The translations under genes and the position numbers were made by a program. A stretch of DNA of 64,000 nt from Cupriavidus sp. AU9028 (GTDB taxonomy: Bacteria; Pseudomonadota; Gammaproteobacteria; Burkholderiales; Burkholderiaceae). Positions 21,114 through 29,429 of this stretch are shown here, piece by piece. The notes beneath the pieces are model-generated. The model was not told the origin of the DNA. It saw nothing but the letters and a program-made list of their open reading frames with translations, and made no database searches. The stretch lies in assembly GCF_019795295.1 (NCBI RefSeq), contig NZ_JAIMCG010000001.1:434001-498000 (forward strand), read 5' to 3'. How positions within the stretch are numbered: the first letter of the stretch is position 1; each line of letters begins with the position of its first letter.

Positions 21114-21210
21114 ATTGCGTCCTGTGCCCGCCCTCCGGCCGGCGCTCGGCGCTGCGTGGCAACACAGCCAGAACAAACTGCCGGGCAAGCCGGCACCAAT
21201 GGAGACGGGC

Positions 21211-22413
21211 ATGGACCTCAACTACACGGCGGCCGACAACGCCTTCCGCGAGGAAGTGCGCAGCTGGCTCGAAGCCAATCTGCCGGCGGACATCCGCGAG
21301 AAGATCCTGAATCATCGCCGGCCGAACCGCGACGATCTGGTGCGCTGGCACAAGATCCTCGCGGGCAAGGGCTGGTCCGCACCGCACTGGCCGGTCGAAT
21401 ACGGCGGCACCGGCTGGGATGCCACCCAGCGCCATATCTGGGATGAAGAAAACGCCCGCATCGGCGCGCCGGGCGTGCTGCCCTTCGGCGTGGCGATGGT
21501 CGCGCCGGTAATCATGAAGTACGGCAACGAGGCGCAGAAGCAGTACTACCTGCCGCGCATTCTCGATTGCACGGACTGGTGGTGCCAGGGCTATTCCGAG
21601 CCCGGTTCGGGTTCCGACCTGGCGTCGGTGAAGACCCGCGCCGAACTGACCCCGGACGGCAAGCACTACATCGTCAATGGACAGAAGACCTGGACCACGC
21701 TCGGCCAGCACGCCGACATGATCTTCTGCCTGGTCCGCACCGATCCCGAAGCGAAGAAGCAGGAGGGCATCTCCTTCCTGCTGATCGACATGAAGACGCC
21801 GGGCATCACCGTGCGCCCGATCATCATGCTCGACGAGGACCACGAGGTGAACGAGGTCTTCTTCGACAACGTCAAGGTGCCGGTGGAGAACCGCGTCGGC
21901 GACGAGAACAAGGGCTGGACCTACGCCAAGTACCTGCTGGGCCATGAGCGCACCGGCATCGCCCGCGTGGGCGCGTCCAAGCGCGAGCTGGCGTTCCTGA
22001 AGCGGCTGGCGCGCCAGCAGCAGAAGAACGGCAAGCCGCTGCTCGAAGACCCGGTCTTCGCCAACAAGGTCGCCGCGCTGGAAATCGAGCTGATGGCGCT
22101 GGAAATCACCGTGCTGCGGGTGGTGTCGAGCGAGAGCGCCGGCAAGGGCCCTGGTCCGGAGGCGTCGCTGCTCAAGATCAAGGGCACCGAGATCCAGCAA
22201 CTGCTGACCGAGCTGATGGTCGAGGCGGTGGGCCCCTATGCCCAGCCGTTCGATCGCGACTATCTGGAGTGCGAGACCGAGCATGCGGTGACCGGCTACG
22301 ACGACGCCGCGCCGCTGTCGGCGTACTACTTCAACTACCGCAAGACCTCCATCTACGGCGGGTCCAACGAAATCCAGAAGAACATCATCAGCCAGATGAT
22401 CCTCGGGCTGTGA
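21211..22413 (+). CDS. Acyl-CoA dehydrogenase family protein
   Basis: A 400-residue FAD-dependent acyl-CoA dehydrogenase. It has the N-terminal helical domain, the middle beta domain with WCQGYSEPGSGSDLASVKTRA around residues 129-149 and GQKTWTT, and a C-terminal domain ending SIYGGSNEIQKNIISQMILGL (split over the catalytic-loop side). I chose the ATG preceded by GGAGACGGGC, giving MDLNYTAADNAFREEV. An ATG four codons earlier is possible. A second acyl-CoA dehydrogenase gene starts 14 nt downstream, so the two probably form a heteromeric enzyme, as paired ACADs do in steroid and aromatic-acid side-chain pathways. The substrate is unknown. Confidence 0.92.
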   Translation: MDLNYTAADNAFREEVRSWLEANLPADIREKILNHRRPNRDDLVRWHKILAGKGWSAPHWPVEYGGTGWDATQRHIWDEENARIGAPGVLPFGVAMVAPVIMKYGNEAQKQYYLPRILDCTDWWCQGYSEPGSGSDLASVKTRAELTPDGKHYIVNGQKTWTTLGQHADMIFCLVRTDPEAKKQEGISFLLIDMKTPGITVRPIIMLDEDHEVNEVFFDNVKVPVENRVGDENKGWTYAKYLLGHERTGIARVGASKRELAFLKRLARQQQKNGKPLLEDPVFANKVAALEIELMALEITVLRVVSSESAGKGPGPEASLLKIKGTEIQQLLTELMVEAVGPYAQPFDRDYLECETEHAVTGYDDAAPLSAYYFNYRKTSIYGGSNEIQKNIISQMILGL

Positions 22414-22426
22414 GGAGACGGGAACC

Positions 22427-23545
22427 ATGAACTTCAATCTGAGCGATGAGCAGAAGCAGCTGGCCGATGCGGTGCGGCGCTTCGTCGAGAAGAGCTACGA
22501 CTTCGAGTCGCGCAAGAAGGCATACCGCAGCGAAGCCGGCTACAGCGAATCCGCCTGGGGCTCGCTGGTCGAGATCGGCCTGACGGCGCTGCCGGTGCCC
22601 GAGGAGCAGGGCGGTTTCAATGGCACCGCCGTCGACATGATGGTGGTGATGCAGGAGCTGGGCCGCGGCCTGGTGGTGGAGCCGTATCTGGCCAGCGTGG
22701 TCGGCGCCTATGCGCTGCGCGTGGCAGGCGGCCAGGGCGAGCTGCTGGAGCAGGTCGCTGGCGGCGAGGCTCGCGTGGTGACGGCGTTCAACGAGCGCGA
22801 GTCGCGCCATGCGCTGAACGAGGTGCGCGTGCGCGCCAGCGGCGGCAAGCTGAACGGCACCAAGGTGGTGGCGGTCCATGCCGGCCAGGCCGACAAGCTG
22901 GTGGTGTCGGCGCGCAGCAGCGGCGGCGATGCCGACGAGGCGGGCATCTCGCTGTACCTGGTCGATGCGAAGGGTCCGGGCGTCACCGTGCGCGACTACC
23001 GCACCATCGACAACCTGCGCGCCGCGGATATCGAATTCAAGGATGCGCAAGGCGTGCTGCTGGGTAGCGAAGGGCAGGGCTGGGCGCTGCTGGAGCAGGT
23101 AGCCGACTTCGCGGCCGTGCTGCTGTGCGCGGAAGCGGTGGGCGTGATGGACGCGCTGACCTCGGCGACCATCGAATACGCCAAGACGCGCCAGCAGTTC
23201 GGCGTGCCGATCGCGCGCTTCCAGGCGCTGCAGCACCGGATGGTGGAGATGTTCATCCACGTCGAGCAGTCGCGCTCGATCACGCTGCTGGCCGCTGGCC
23301 GCTTCGACGAGGCCAGCGCCGAGGAGCGCCGTCGCTTCGTCTCGGCCGCCAAGGCCCGGGTGGGGCTCGCCGCGCGCAGCGTGGGCCAGGAAGCGGTGCA
23401 GATCCATGGCGGCATGGGCGTTACCGACGAACTGCCGGCCGCGCACATGTTCAAGCGCCTGACCATGATCAATACCACCTTCGGCGACGTGGACCATCAC
23501 CTGGGCCGCTTCGCCAGCCAGCCGGGCTTCCAGCAGGCAGCCTGA
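22427..23545 (+). CDS. Acyl-CoA dehydrogenase family protein (partner subunit)
   Basis: A 372-residue acyl-CoA dehydrogenase homologue shorter and more divergent than its upstream neighbour. The N-terminus FNLSDEQKQLADAVRRFVEK is typical. The middle domain lacks the strong GSGSDL motif, having instead NERESRHALNEVRVRA, which suggests altered FAD or substrate contact. The C-terminal helices keep YAKTRQQFGVPIARFQALQHRMVEM and the QIHGGMGVTDELPAAHMFKRL block. Pairing with a full-length ACAD 14 nt upstream fits a two-subunit enzyme. A strong terminator follows. Confidence 0.9.
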   Translation: MNFNLSDEQKQLADAVRRFVEKSYDFESRKKAYRSEAGYSESAWGSLVEIGLTALPVPEEQGGFNGTAVDMMVVMQELGRGLVVEPYLASVVGAYALRVAGGQGELLEQVAGGEARVVTAFNERESRHALNEVRVRASGGKLNGTKVVAVHAGQADKLVVSARSSGGDADEAGISLYLVDAKGPGVTVRDYRTIDNLRAADIEFKDAQGVLLGSEGQGWALLEQVADFAAVLLCAEAVGVMDALTSATIEYAKTRQQFGVPIARFQALQHRMVEMFIHVEQSRSITLLAAGRFDEASAEERRRFVSAAKARVGLAARSVGQEAVQIHGGMGVTDELPAAHMFKRLTMINTTFGDVDHHLGRFASQPGFQQAA

Positions 23546-23568
23546 TGGCAGTGCCGCAAGGCATGAAG

Positions 23569-23609
23569 AACCGCGCACCGGGCTGAGGGTCCGGGCGCGG
23601 TTTTTTTTT
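23569..23609 (+). terminator. Rho-independent terminator after the paired acyl-CoA dehydrogenases
   Basis: AACCGCGC pairs with GCGCGGTT, with an inner CCGG pairing, and is followed by nine T residues. It lies 23 nt after the stop codon. Confidence 0.9.
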
Positions 23610-23633
23610 GTCGGGGTTGCGCAGGGCGGAGTG

Positions 23634-23749
23634 CCCTCTCCCCCGGCCCCTCTCCCGCCGGGCGGGAGAGGGGAGCACACCGGCGCGGTTTCAGATGCTG
23701 CCGGTTGTCTCCCCTCGCCCGCTTGCGGGAGAGGGGCCGGGGGAGAGGG
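23634..23749. repeat. GC-rich palindromic intergenic repeat, copy 2
   Basis: Same element as copy 1: CCCTCTCCCCCGGCCCCTCT at the left, GAGAGGGGCCGGGGGAGAGG at the right, internal hairpins and the signature GGGGAGCACACCGGC. It lies between the terminator and the first MaoC gene. Confidence 0.9.
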
Positions 23750-23791
23750 AATCGGGCGCATCCACACCACCAATTACGGAGACACCACACC

Positions 23792-24244
23792 ATGTCCGAC
23801 ACGCTCTACTTCGAAGACTTCACCGTCGGCAGCCGCCGCGAGCTTGGCTCGAAGCAGATCACCGAAGAGGAGATCATCGCCTTCGCCCGCCAGTACGATC
23901 CGCAGCCCTTCCATATCGACAAGGAAGCCGCGAAGCAGAGTATCTACGGTGGGCTGATCTCCAGCGGCTGGATGACGTGCTCGGTGATGATGCGGATGCT
24001 GGTGGACAATATGACTTCGCGGGCCGCGAGCATGGGGTCGCCCGGCGTGGACGAGATCCGCTGGCTCAAGCCGGTCTATGCAGGCGATACGCTGACCGTG
24101 ACGCTGGTGGTGCTCGACGCGCGGCCGTCGAACTCGAAGCCCGACCGCGGCGTGGTGCACACGCAGTGGGAAGCGGTGAACCAGCGTGGCGAGCTGGTTT
24201 GCACCGTCAAGGGCATGGGCATGTACGGCCGGCGGCCCGCCTGA
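23792..24244 (+). CDS. MaoC family dehydratase
   Basis: A 150-residue single hot-dog-fold protein of the MaoC/R-hydratase family, which hydrates enoyl-CoA esters. The motif [29 protein letters not shown] (residues 31-60, in pieces) holds the catalytic Asp/His pair (YDPQPFH). The C-terminal half has the [18 protein letters not shown] strand pattern. I chose the ATG that gives [18 protein letters not shown]. Earlier in-frame starts run through the palindromic repeat. A second MaoC gene follows after 43 nt. Confidence 0.9.
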   Translation: MSDTLYFEDFTVGSRRELGSKQITEEEIIAFARQYDPQPFHIDKEAAKQSIYGGLISSGWMTCSVMMRMLVDNMTSRAASMGSPGVDEIRWLKPVYAGDTLTVTLVVLDARPSNSKPDRGVVHTQWEAVNQRGELVCTVKGMGMYGRRPA

Positions 24245-24287
24245 ACGCAGCAGCCAACCATCAATCGCAAGACAACAGGGAGACAGG

Positions 24288-24767
24288 ATGCGCACCATCG
24301 CTTCGCTGGAAGAGCTCGAAAGCCTGCAGGGCCAGGAGGTCGCCGTCAGCGACTGGATCGAGATCACGCAGCAGCAGGTCAATCAGTTTGCCGATGCCAC
24401 CGGCGATCATCAATGGATCCACGTCGATCCCGAGCGCGCGCGCCGGGAGTCGCCGTTTGGCGCGCCGGTCGCGCACGGGTTCCTGACGCTGTCGCTGCTG
24501 CCTGCGCTGATGCAGAGCGCGATCGCCATGTCCGGGGTCAAGATCGGGGTCAACTATGGATTGAACCGCGTGCGTTTCACCGCGCCGGTGCCGGTCGGCA
24601 GCCGGCTGCGCGGCCGCATCAAGCTGTTGAAGGTGGAACGCATCGCGCCGCCGCCCAATGCGCCGGAGCTGGTCGGGGCGCAATCGACCTGGGAGGTGAC
24701 CATCGAGCGGGAAGGCAGCGATCGCCCGGTCTGCGTCGCCGAATCGATCAGCCGCCGCTACAGCTGA
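24288..24767 (+). CDS. MaoC family dehydratase (second copy)
   Basis: A 159-residue hot-dog-fold MaoC protein. The active-site segment is FADATGDHQWIHVDPERAR (about residues 34-52), with Asp and His in the expected positions, followed by GAPVAHGFLTLSLLP. The later strands contain NYGLNRVRFTAPVPVGSRLRG. It has a strong ribosome binding site (AGGGAGACAGG). With the first MaoC and the two acyl-CoA dehydrogenases it would make a small beta-oxidation-like set. The two MaoC proteins differ enough that a heterodimer or separate substrates are both possible. Confidence 0.9.
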   Translation: MRTIASLEELESLQGQEVAVSDWIEITQQQVNQFADATGDHQWIHVDPERARRESPFGAPVAHGFLTLSLLPALMQSAIAMSGVKIGVNYGLNRVRFTAPVPVGSRLRGRIKLLKVERIAPPPNAPELVGAQSTWEVTIEREGSDRPVCVAESISRRYS

Positions 24768-24796
24768 GCATCGGCGCAACGGCCATCATGCTCCAT

Positions 24797-24867
24797 CGCG
24801 CGGCGCAATGCCGCGCGCCGCACGCCTGATCGGCGTGCAACACGCATCCCGCTGAAACGCGGGATGC
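24797..24867 (+). other. Three consecutive hairpins upstream of the urt-ure cluster
   Basis: Three perfect stems stand in a row: CGCGCGGC/GCCGCGCG (from 24797), GCACGCC/GGCGTGC (24820-24838) and GCATCCCGC/GCGGGATGC (24844-24867). None has a T-tract. They may end transcription of the MaoC unit or insulate the urt promoter. The last arm overlaps the first NtrC-like site by three bases. Confidence 0.6.
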
Positions 24868-24881
24868 ACCGGCGCGGCGCA
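24865..24881. promoter_or_regulatory. NtrC-like binding site 1
   Basis: TGCACC-GGCGC-GGCGCA matches the NtrC dyad TGCACY-N5-GGTGCA at 11 of 12 positions. It lies exactly 40 nt upstream of a second site, so both would be on the same helix face. Confidence 0.6.
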
Positions 24882-24904
24882 ATGCCCGCCAGGTGCGGTT
24901 CCTG

Positions 24905-24921
24905 TGCACCATCCTGTGGCA
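24905..24921. promoter_or_regulatory. NtrC-like binding site 2
   Basis: TGCACC-ATCCT-GTGGCA matches the NtrC dyad at 10 of 12 positions. Its left half is perfect. Its centre is about 75 nt upstream of the start expected from the first -24/-12 match. Confidence 0.5.
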
Positions 24922-24962
24922 CTCACATCGGTTCTTCGCGCACTTCAACGGTGCCATCCGCA

Positions 24963-24978
24963 TGGCAATGACCTTGCA
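24963..24978 (+). promoter_or_regulatory. Candidate sigma-54 promoter 1 for urt-ure
   Basis: TGGCAATGACCTTGCA has GG and GC of the -24/-12 consensus (TGGCACG-N4-TTGCW) at the exact 12-nt phase. It lies about 40 nt downstream of NtrC-like site 2. Confidence 0.5.
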
Positions 24979-25004
24979 ACGGCGGCATGGTCATTCCGCG
25001 GCGA

Positions 25005-25020
25005 TGGCATGCTAGTTGCA
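25005..25020 (+). promoter_or_regulatory. Candidate sigma-54 promoter 2 for urt-ure
   Basis: TGGCATGCTAGTTGCA matches the -24/-12 consensus TGGCACG-N4-TTGCW with one mismatch and correct spacing. Transcription would start about 45 nt upstream of urtA. Confidence 0.65.
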
Positions 25021-25076
25021 GAAGTGGTTCCCGGGGGTGCGTAGGCCCTATTCCAACGACAAATCTGGGAGCTGCA

Positions 25077-26333
25077 ATGAAACGACGCGATGTCTTCAAG
25101 CTGTCCGCAGTGGCCGCGGCGGCCATGATCGGGGTGAGCCCGCTGGCGATGGCGCAATCGAAGGAGCCCATCAAGGTGGGCGTGCTGCATTCGCTGTCGG
25201 GCACGATGGCGATTTCGGAGACGTCGCTGAAGGACGTCGCGTTGATGACCATCGACGAGATCAACCGCAACGGCGGCGTGCTGGGCCGCAAGCTGGTGCC
25301 GGTGGTGGTCGATCCCGCATCGAACTGGCCGCTGTTCGCCGAGAAGGCGCGCCAGCTGGTGGCCAACGACAAGGTCGCGGTGACCTTCGGCTGCTGGACC
25401 TCGGTGTCGCGCAAGTCGGTGCTGCCAGTCTACGAGGAACTGAACGCGCTGCTGTTCTATCCGGTGCAGTACGAAGGCGAGGAAATGTCGAAGAACGTCT
25501 TCTACACCGGCGCTGCGCCGAACCAGCAAGCGATCCCGGCGGTCGAGTACCTGATGAGCAAGGAAGGCGGCGGCGCGAAGCGCTTCTTCCTGCTGGGTAC
25601 CGACTACGTCTATCCGCGTACCACCAACAAGATCCTGCGCGCCTTCCTGAAGAGCAAGGGCGTCGCCGACAAGGATATCGAGGAGGTCTACACCCCGTTC
25701 GGTCATAGCGACTACCAGACCATCGTCGCCAACATCAAGAAGTTCTCGCAGGGCGGCAAGACCGCCGTGATCTCGACGATCAATGGCGATTCCAACGTGC
25801 CCTTCTACAAGGAGCTGGGCAACGCCGGGCTGAAGGCCAAGGATGTGCCGGTGGTGGCCTTCTCCGTTGGCGAGGAAGAGCTGCGCGGCATCGACACCAG
25901 GCCGCTGGTCGGCCATCTGGCGGCGTGGAACTACTTCATGTCGGTCAAGAATGCGGAAAACGAAGGCTTCAGGAAGCAATGGGCGGCATGGGTGAAGTCG
26001 AACAACCTGCCCGGCGGCGACAAGCGCGTGACCAACGACCCGATGGAGGCGACCTATGTCGGCATCCATATGTGGGCGCAGGCGGTGAAGAAGGCCGGCA
26101 CGACCGATCCCGACAAGGTGCGTGCCGCGATGTACGGCCAGACCTTCAAGTCGCCGAGCGGCTTCACGCTGACGATGGGCGACAACCACCATCTGTACAA
26201 GCCGGTGATGATCGGCGAAGTGCGTGGCGACGGTCAGTTCTCGGTGGTGTGGAAGACGCCGAAGCCGGTGCGCGCACAGCCGTGGAGCCCGTTCATCGCA
26301 GGCAATGAAGGGAAGCCGGACAAGGCGATGTAA
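25077..26333 (+). CDS. urtA: Urea ABC transporter, substrate-binding protein
   Basis: UrtA captures urea in the periplasm for the UrtBCDE importer. The 418-residue protein begins with a Tat-like signal (KRRDVFKLSA, then a hydrophobic stretch and AMAQ as likely cleavage site near residue 27). The mature part begins EPIKVGVLHSLSGTMAISE, the standard UrtA/leucine-binding-fold opening. It has VFGCWTSVSRKSVLPV and LLFYPVQYEGEEMSKNVFYTG, which are diagnostic of UrtA compared with amide- or amino-acid-binding relatives. I chose the ATG at MKRRDV. It is the first gene downstream of two sigma-54-like promoters and NtrC-like sites, so nitrogen limitation probably controls it. Confidence 0.95.
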   Translation: MKRRDVFKLSAVAAAAMIGVSPLAMAQSKEPIKVGVLHSLSGTMAISETSLKDVALMTIDEINRNGGVLGRKLVPVVVDPASNWPLFAEKARQLVANDKVAVTFGCWTSVSRKSVLPVYEELNALLFYPVQYEGEEMSKNVFYTGAAPNQQAIPAVEYLMSKEGGGAKRFFLLGTDYVYPRTTNKILRAFLKSKGVADKDIEEVYTPFGHSDYQTIVANIKKFSQGGKTAVISTINGDSNVPFYKELGNAGLKAKDVPVVAFSVGEEELRGIDTRPLVGHLAAWNYFMSVKNAENEGFRKQWAAWVKSNNLPGGDKRVTNDPMEATYVGIHMWAQAVKKAGTTDPDKVRAAMYGQTFKSPSGFTLTMGDNHHLYKPVMIGEVRGDGQFSVVWKTPKPVRAQPWSPFIAGNEGKPDKAM

Positions 26334-26400
26334 GGCGGCTGTCTGATTGGCTCTGCTCCGGTCTGTCGTGATGATGGCGTTAGCGGCCTGACAGACCAAC

Positions 26401-26513
26401 CCCTCTCCCCGGCCCTCTCCCCTTGAAGGGGAGAGGGGGAACACCGCCGGCTTATCGAGACAAGTCGGTTCGCTCCCCTCTCCCGCTTGCGGGAGGGGGG
26501 CCGGGGGAGAGGG
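26401..26513. repeat. GC-rich palindromic intergenic repeat, copy 3
   Basis: Both outer arms (CCCTCTCCCCGGCCCTCTCC; GGGGGGCCGGGGGAGAGGG) and the inner hairpins are present, with the signature GGGGGAACACCG. It lies between urtA and urtB, where an RNA hairpin could lower expression of the membrane genes relative to the abundant binding protein. That role is inference. Confidence 0.9.
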
Positions 26514-26568
26514 CCGCACTGCGTGACCCAGCAGCACACTCCACCACAACGAAACCATCCAGCACTCC

Positions 26569-28206
26569 ATGTCCCGACCCAAGCCGCCCTGCGCGCCCTG
26601 GCTGCGCATGACGCTCGCCATGCTGCTTTGCCTGGCGGCGCCAGCGCTATGGGCCGCCACCGAGCTGACCCAGGCCACGCTGAAACCCCTGGCCGAAGAC
26701 GATTTCGATGCCAGGCGCGGCGCCATTGCCGCGCTGGCGCAGGCCAACCCCGAGCAAGCGGCGCCGATCCTGCAGGCCTTGCAGGACGACACGCTGCAAT
26801 ACGCGCCCTCGCATGGCATGGTGCGCGTCGAGGGCGAAACCGCGCTCGATGCGATCACTGGCAAGCCCGTCACCGTCGATCCCGCCGAGCTGGAATCGCT
26901 GACGCTGAACAACAGCCTGCGCGCGCAGGTGGACAGTGTCGCCAGCGCACTGCGCCTGAATTCGCCAGACCGCGACGTGCGTGCGCGGGCCATCGACACG
27001 TTGCTGGAGCAGCCGGAAGACGCGCCGCGCGAAGCGGTGGCCGCCGCCCGCAAGGGCGAGGCCGACAGCGTCCTGCGCGACAAGCTCGACATCCTGTGGG
27101 CCAATACCGTGCTGGCCGATGGCAACCGGGAGGAGCGCGTGGAGGCGGTGCGGATTCTCGCGCGCGACAGCAATCCGGCCACCCGGCAGAAGCTGATGCC
27201 GCTGATCGAGCGCGATGGCGGGGGCGCGTTCCGCGAAGCCGATCCCGAGCTGCGCGCGGCAGCCACCATGGCGCTCGATCAACTCGAATCGCAGCAGCGG
27301 CGCGCGGAGATCCTCGGCAATCTGTTCGCGGGCCTGAGCCTTGGCAGTGTGCTGCTGCTGGCCGCGCTCGGCCTTGCCATTACTTACGGCCTGATCGGCG
27401 TCATCAATATGGCGCACGGCGAATTCCTGATGATCGGCGCCTATGCGACCTGGCTGGTGCAGGCGGCGTTCCGCGACTATCTGCCGGCCGCGTTCGACTG
27501 GTACCTGCTGGCGGCGCTGCCCGCGGCGTTCCTGGCTTCGGCCATCGTCGGCTTCGTGCTCGAACGGCTGGTGCTGCGGCATCTGTATGGCCGCCCGCTG
27601 GAGACGCTGCTGGCGACCTTCGGTATCAGCCTGCTGCTGATGCAGTCGGTACGGATGCTGTTCGGCGCGCAGAACGTGGAGGTGGCCAACCCCGGCTGGA
27701 TGAGCGGCGGCATGCAGTGGCTGCCCGGCCTGGTGATTCCGTACAACCGCATTGTCATCGTCGCCTTCGCGCTGGTCGTGGTGGCGATTGCGTGGGCGGT
27801 GCTCAACCGCACGCGGCTTGGGCTGTTCGTCCGCGCCACCACGCAGAACCGCACCATGGCCGCATGCGTGGGCGTTCGCACCTGGCAGGTCGACAGCTAC
27901 GCGTTCGCCTTCGGCGCCGGCATTGCCGGCCTGGGCGGCTGCGCCCTGTCGCAGATCGGCAATGTCGGTCCCGATCTTGGTCAGGCCTACATCATCGACT
28001 CGTTCATGGTGGTGGTGCTGGGCGGCGTCGGGCAGCTGGCCGGCACCATTGTCGGCGCATTCGGCCTGGGCATTCTCAACAAGTTCATCGAGCCGTTCTA
28101 TGGCGCGGTGCTGGCCAAGATCCTCGTCCTGGTGCTGATCGTGCTGTTCATCCAGAAGCGGCCGCAGGGACTGTTCGCGCTCAAGGGGCGCAGCGCGGAG
28201 GCATGA
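26569..28206 (+). CDS. urtB: Urea ABC transporter, permease UrtB (long form)
   Basis: UrtB is one of two membrane subunits of the urea importer (LivH-like). The 545-residue protein is the long form. It has a signal-like hydrophobic segment (residues 14-26), a periplasmic Ala/Glu-rich helical domain (about residues 27-245), then a LivH-type permease core of about 290 residues. The core starts GSVLLLAALGLAITYGLIGVINMAHGEF (in pieces) and ends GLFALKGRSAEA. The permease signature GQAYIIDSFMVVVLGGVGQLAG is intact. An internal ATG 13 codons in is an alternative start; neither has a clear ribosome binding site. The stop overlaps the urtC start. Confidence 0.94.
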   Translation: MSRPKPPCAPWLRMTLAMLLCLAAPALWAATELTQATLKPLAEDDFDARRGAIAALAQANPEQAAPILQALQDDTLQYAPSHGMVRVEGETALDAITGKPVTVDPAELESLTLNNSLRAQVDSVASALRLNSPDRDVRARAIDTLLEQPEDAPREAVAAARKGEADSVLRDKLDILWANTVLADGNREERVEAVRILARDSNPATRQKLMPLIERDGGGAFREADPELRAAATMALDQLESQQRRAEILGNLFAGLSLGSVLLLAALGLAITYGLIGVINMAHGEFLMIGAYATWLVQAAFRDYLPAAFDWYLLAALPAAFLASAIVGFVLERLVLRHLYGRPLETLLATFGISLLLMQSVRMLFGAQNVEVANPGWMSGGMQWLPGLVIPYNRIVIVAFALVVVAIAWAVLNRTRLGLFVRATTQNRTMAACVGVRTWQVDSYAFAFGAGIAGLGGCALSQIGNVGPDLGQAYIIDSFMVVVLGGVGQLAGTIVGAFGLGILNKFIEPFYGAVLAKILVLVLIVLFIQKRPQGLFALKGRSAEA

Positions 28207-29429
28207 TGCAAGATCCGAAATTCGTCTCCACCGGCACGCCGGGCGGCTTTGCGCTGGCCGTGCCCGAGCGCCAGCCGCTGTTTTCCCGGCGCGGCTGGCT
28301 GATCCTCGCGGCGCTGGCGCTGGCCGCCGTGGTGCTGGTACCGGTCTGCGCGCTGGCGCTGCCGCCGGAACACCCCCTGCATCTGTCGGCCTATGCGCTG
28401 ACGCTGATCGGCAAGATCATCTGCTTCGCGCTGGCGGCCATCGCGCTGGATCTGGTGTGGGGCTACTGCGGCATCCTGAGCCTCGGTCATGGTCTGTTCT
28501 TCGCGCTGGGGGGCTATGCGATGGGCATGTACCTGATGCGCTCGATCGGCCGCGAGGGCGTCTACAAGAGCGACCTGCCCGACTTCATGGTGTTCCTCGA
28601 CTGGAAGGAGCTGCCGTGGTTCTGGCACGGCTCCGAGCATCTGTGGGTAGCGCTGCTGCTGGTGGTGCTGGTGCCCGGCGTGCTGGCGTGGCTGTTCGGC
28701 TACTTCGCCTTCCGTTCGCGTATCAAGGGCGTCTATCTGTCGATCATCACGCAGGCGCTGACGTATGCCGCGATGCTGCTGTTCTTTCGCAACGAGACCG
28801 GCTTCGGCGGCAACAACGGCTTTACCGACTTCAAGCGCATCGCCGGCTTCGCGATCGCGGCGCCGGAAACGCGTACCGTGCTGTTCGTGCTGACCGCGCT
28901 CGCGCTGCTCGGTGCTCTGGTGGCCTGCCGCTATATCGTGACCTCGAAGCTGGGCCGTGTCGTCACCGCGGTGCGCGACGCGGAGACGCGCGTGATGTTC
29001 TCCGGCTACAACCCGCTTGGCTACAAGCTCTTCGTCTGGACGTTCTCCGCGGTGCTGTGCGGTATCGCCGGCGCGCTCTATGTGCCGCAGGTGGGCATCA
29101 TCAATCCCGGCGAGATGTCGCCGGGCAATTCGATCGAGATGGCGGTGTGGGTCGCAGTGGGCGGCCGCGGCACGCTGGTCGGTCCCGTGATCGGCGCCTT
29201 CCTCGTCAACGGTGCAAAGACCATGTTCACCGCCTACTTTGCCGAGTACTGGCTGTTCCTGCTGGGGGCGATGTTCGTGCTGGTCACGCTGTACCTGCCC
29301 AATGGCGTGGTGGGCCTGGCGGCGAGCCTGCGCGAGAAGCGGCGTGCGCGGCTTGCCATGAGGGCGGCCGAAGGGGAGGCCGGGTCGGCGCTGCCGACAA
29401 GCGCCACCGCCAATGGAGGCAAGGCATGA
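28203..29429 (+). CDS. urtC: Urea ABC transporter, permease UrtC
   Basis: UrtC is the second membrane subunit (LivM-like). The 408-residue protein has about ten hydrophobic helices. Landmarks are DLVWGYCGILSLGHGLFFALGGY, FFRNETGFGGNNGFTDF and the LivM-type segment YNPLGYKLFVWTFSAVLCGIAGALYVPQVGIINP (in pieces). Two adjacent ATGs are possible: the first overlaps the urtB stop as ATGA, the second is better spaced from GGAGG. The C-terminus is a short basic cytoplasmic tail. The stop overlaps the urtD start (ATGA), which is consistent with coupled translation. Confidence 0.95.
   Translation: MMQDPKFVSTGTPGGFALAVPERQPLFSRRGWLILAALALAAVVLVPVCALALPPEHPLHLSAYALTLIGKIICFALAAIALDLVWGYCGILSLGHGLFFALGGYAMGMYLMRSIGREGVYKSDLPDFMVFLDWKELPWFWHGSEHLWVALLLVVLVPGVLAWLFGYFAFRSRIKGVYLSIITQALTYAAMLLFFRNETGFGGNNGFTDFKRIAGFAIAAPETRTVLFVLTALALLGALVACRYIVTSKLGRVVTAVRDAETRVMFSGYNPLGYKLFVWTFSAVLCGIAGALYVPQVGIINPGEMSPGNSIEMAVWVAVGGRGTLVGPVIGAFLVNGAKTMFTAYFAEYWLFLLGAMFVLVTLYLPNGVVGLAASLREKRRARLAMRAAEGEAGSALPTSATANGGKA

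Noticed and set aside
26487-28202. Upstream extension of the urtC frame across all of urtB
   Set aside because: It overlaps urtB in another frame; real urtC sequence begins only at MMQDPK next to GGAGG.
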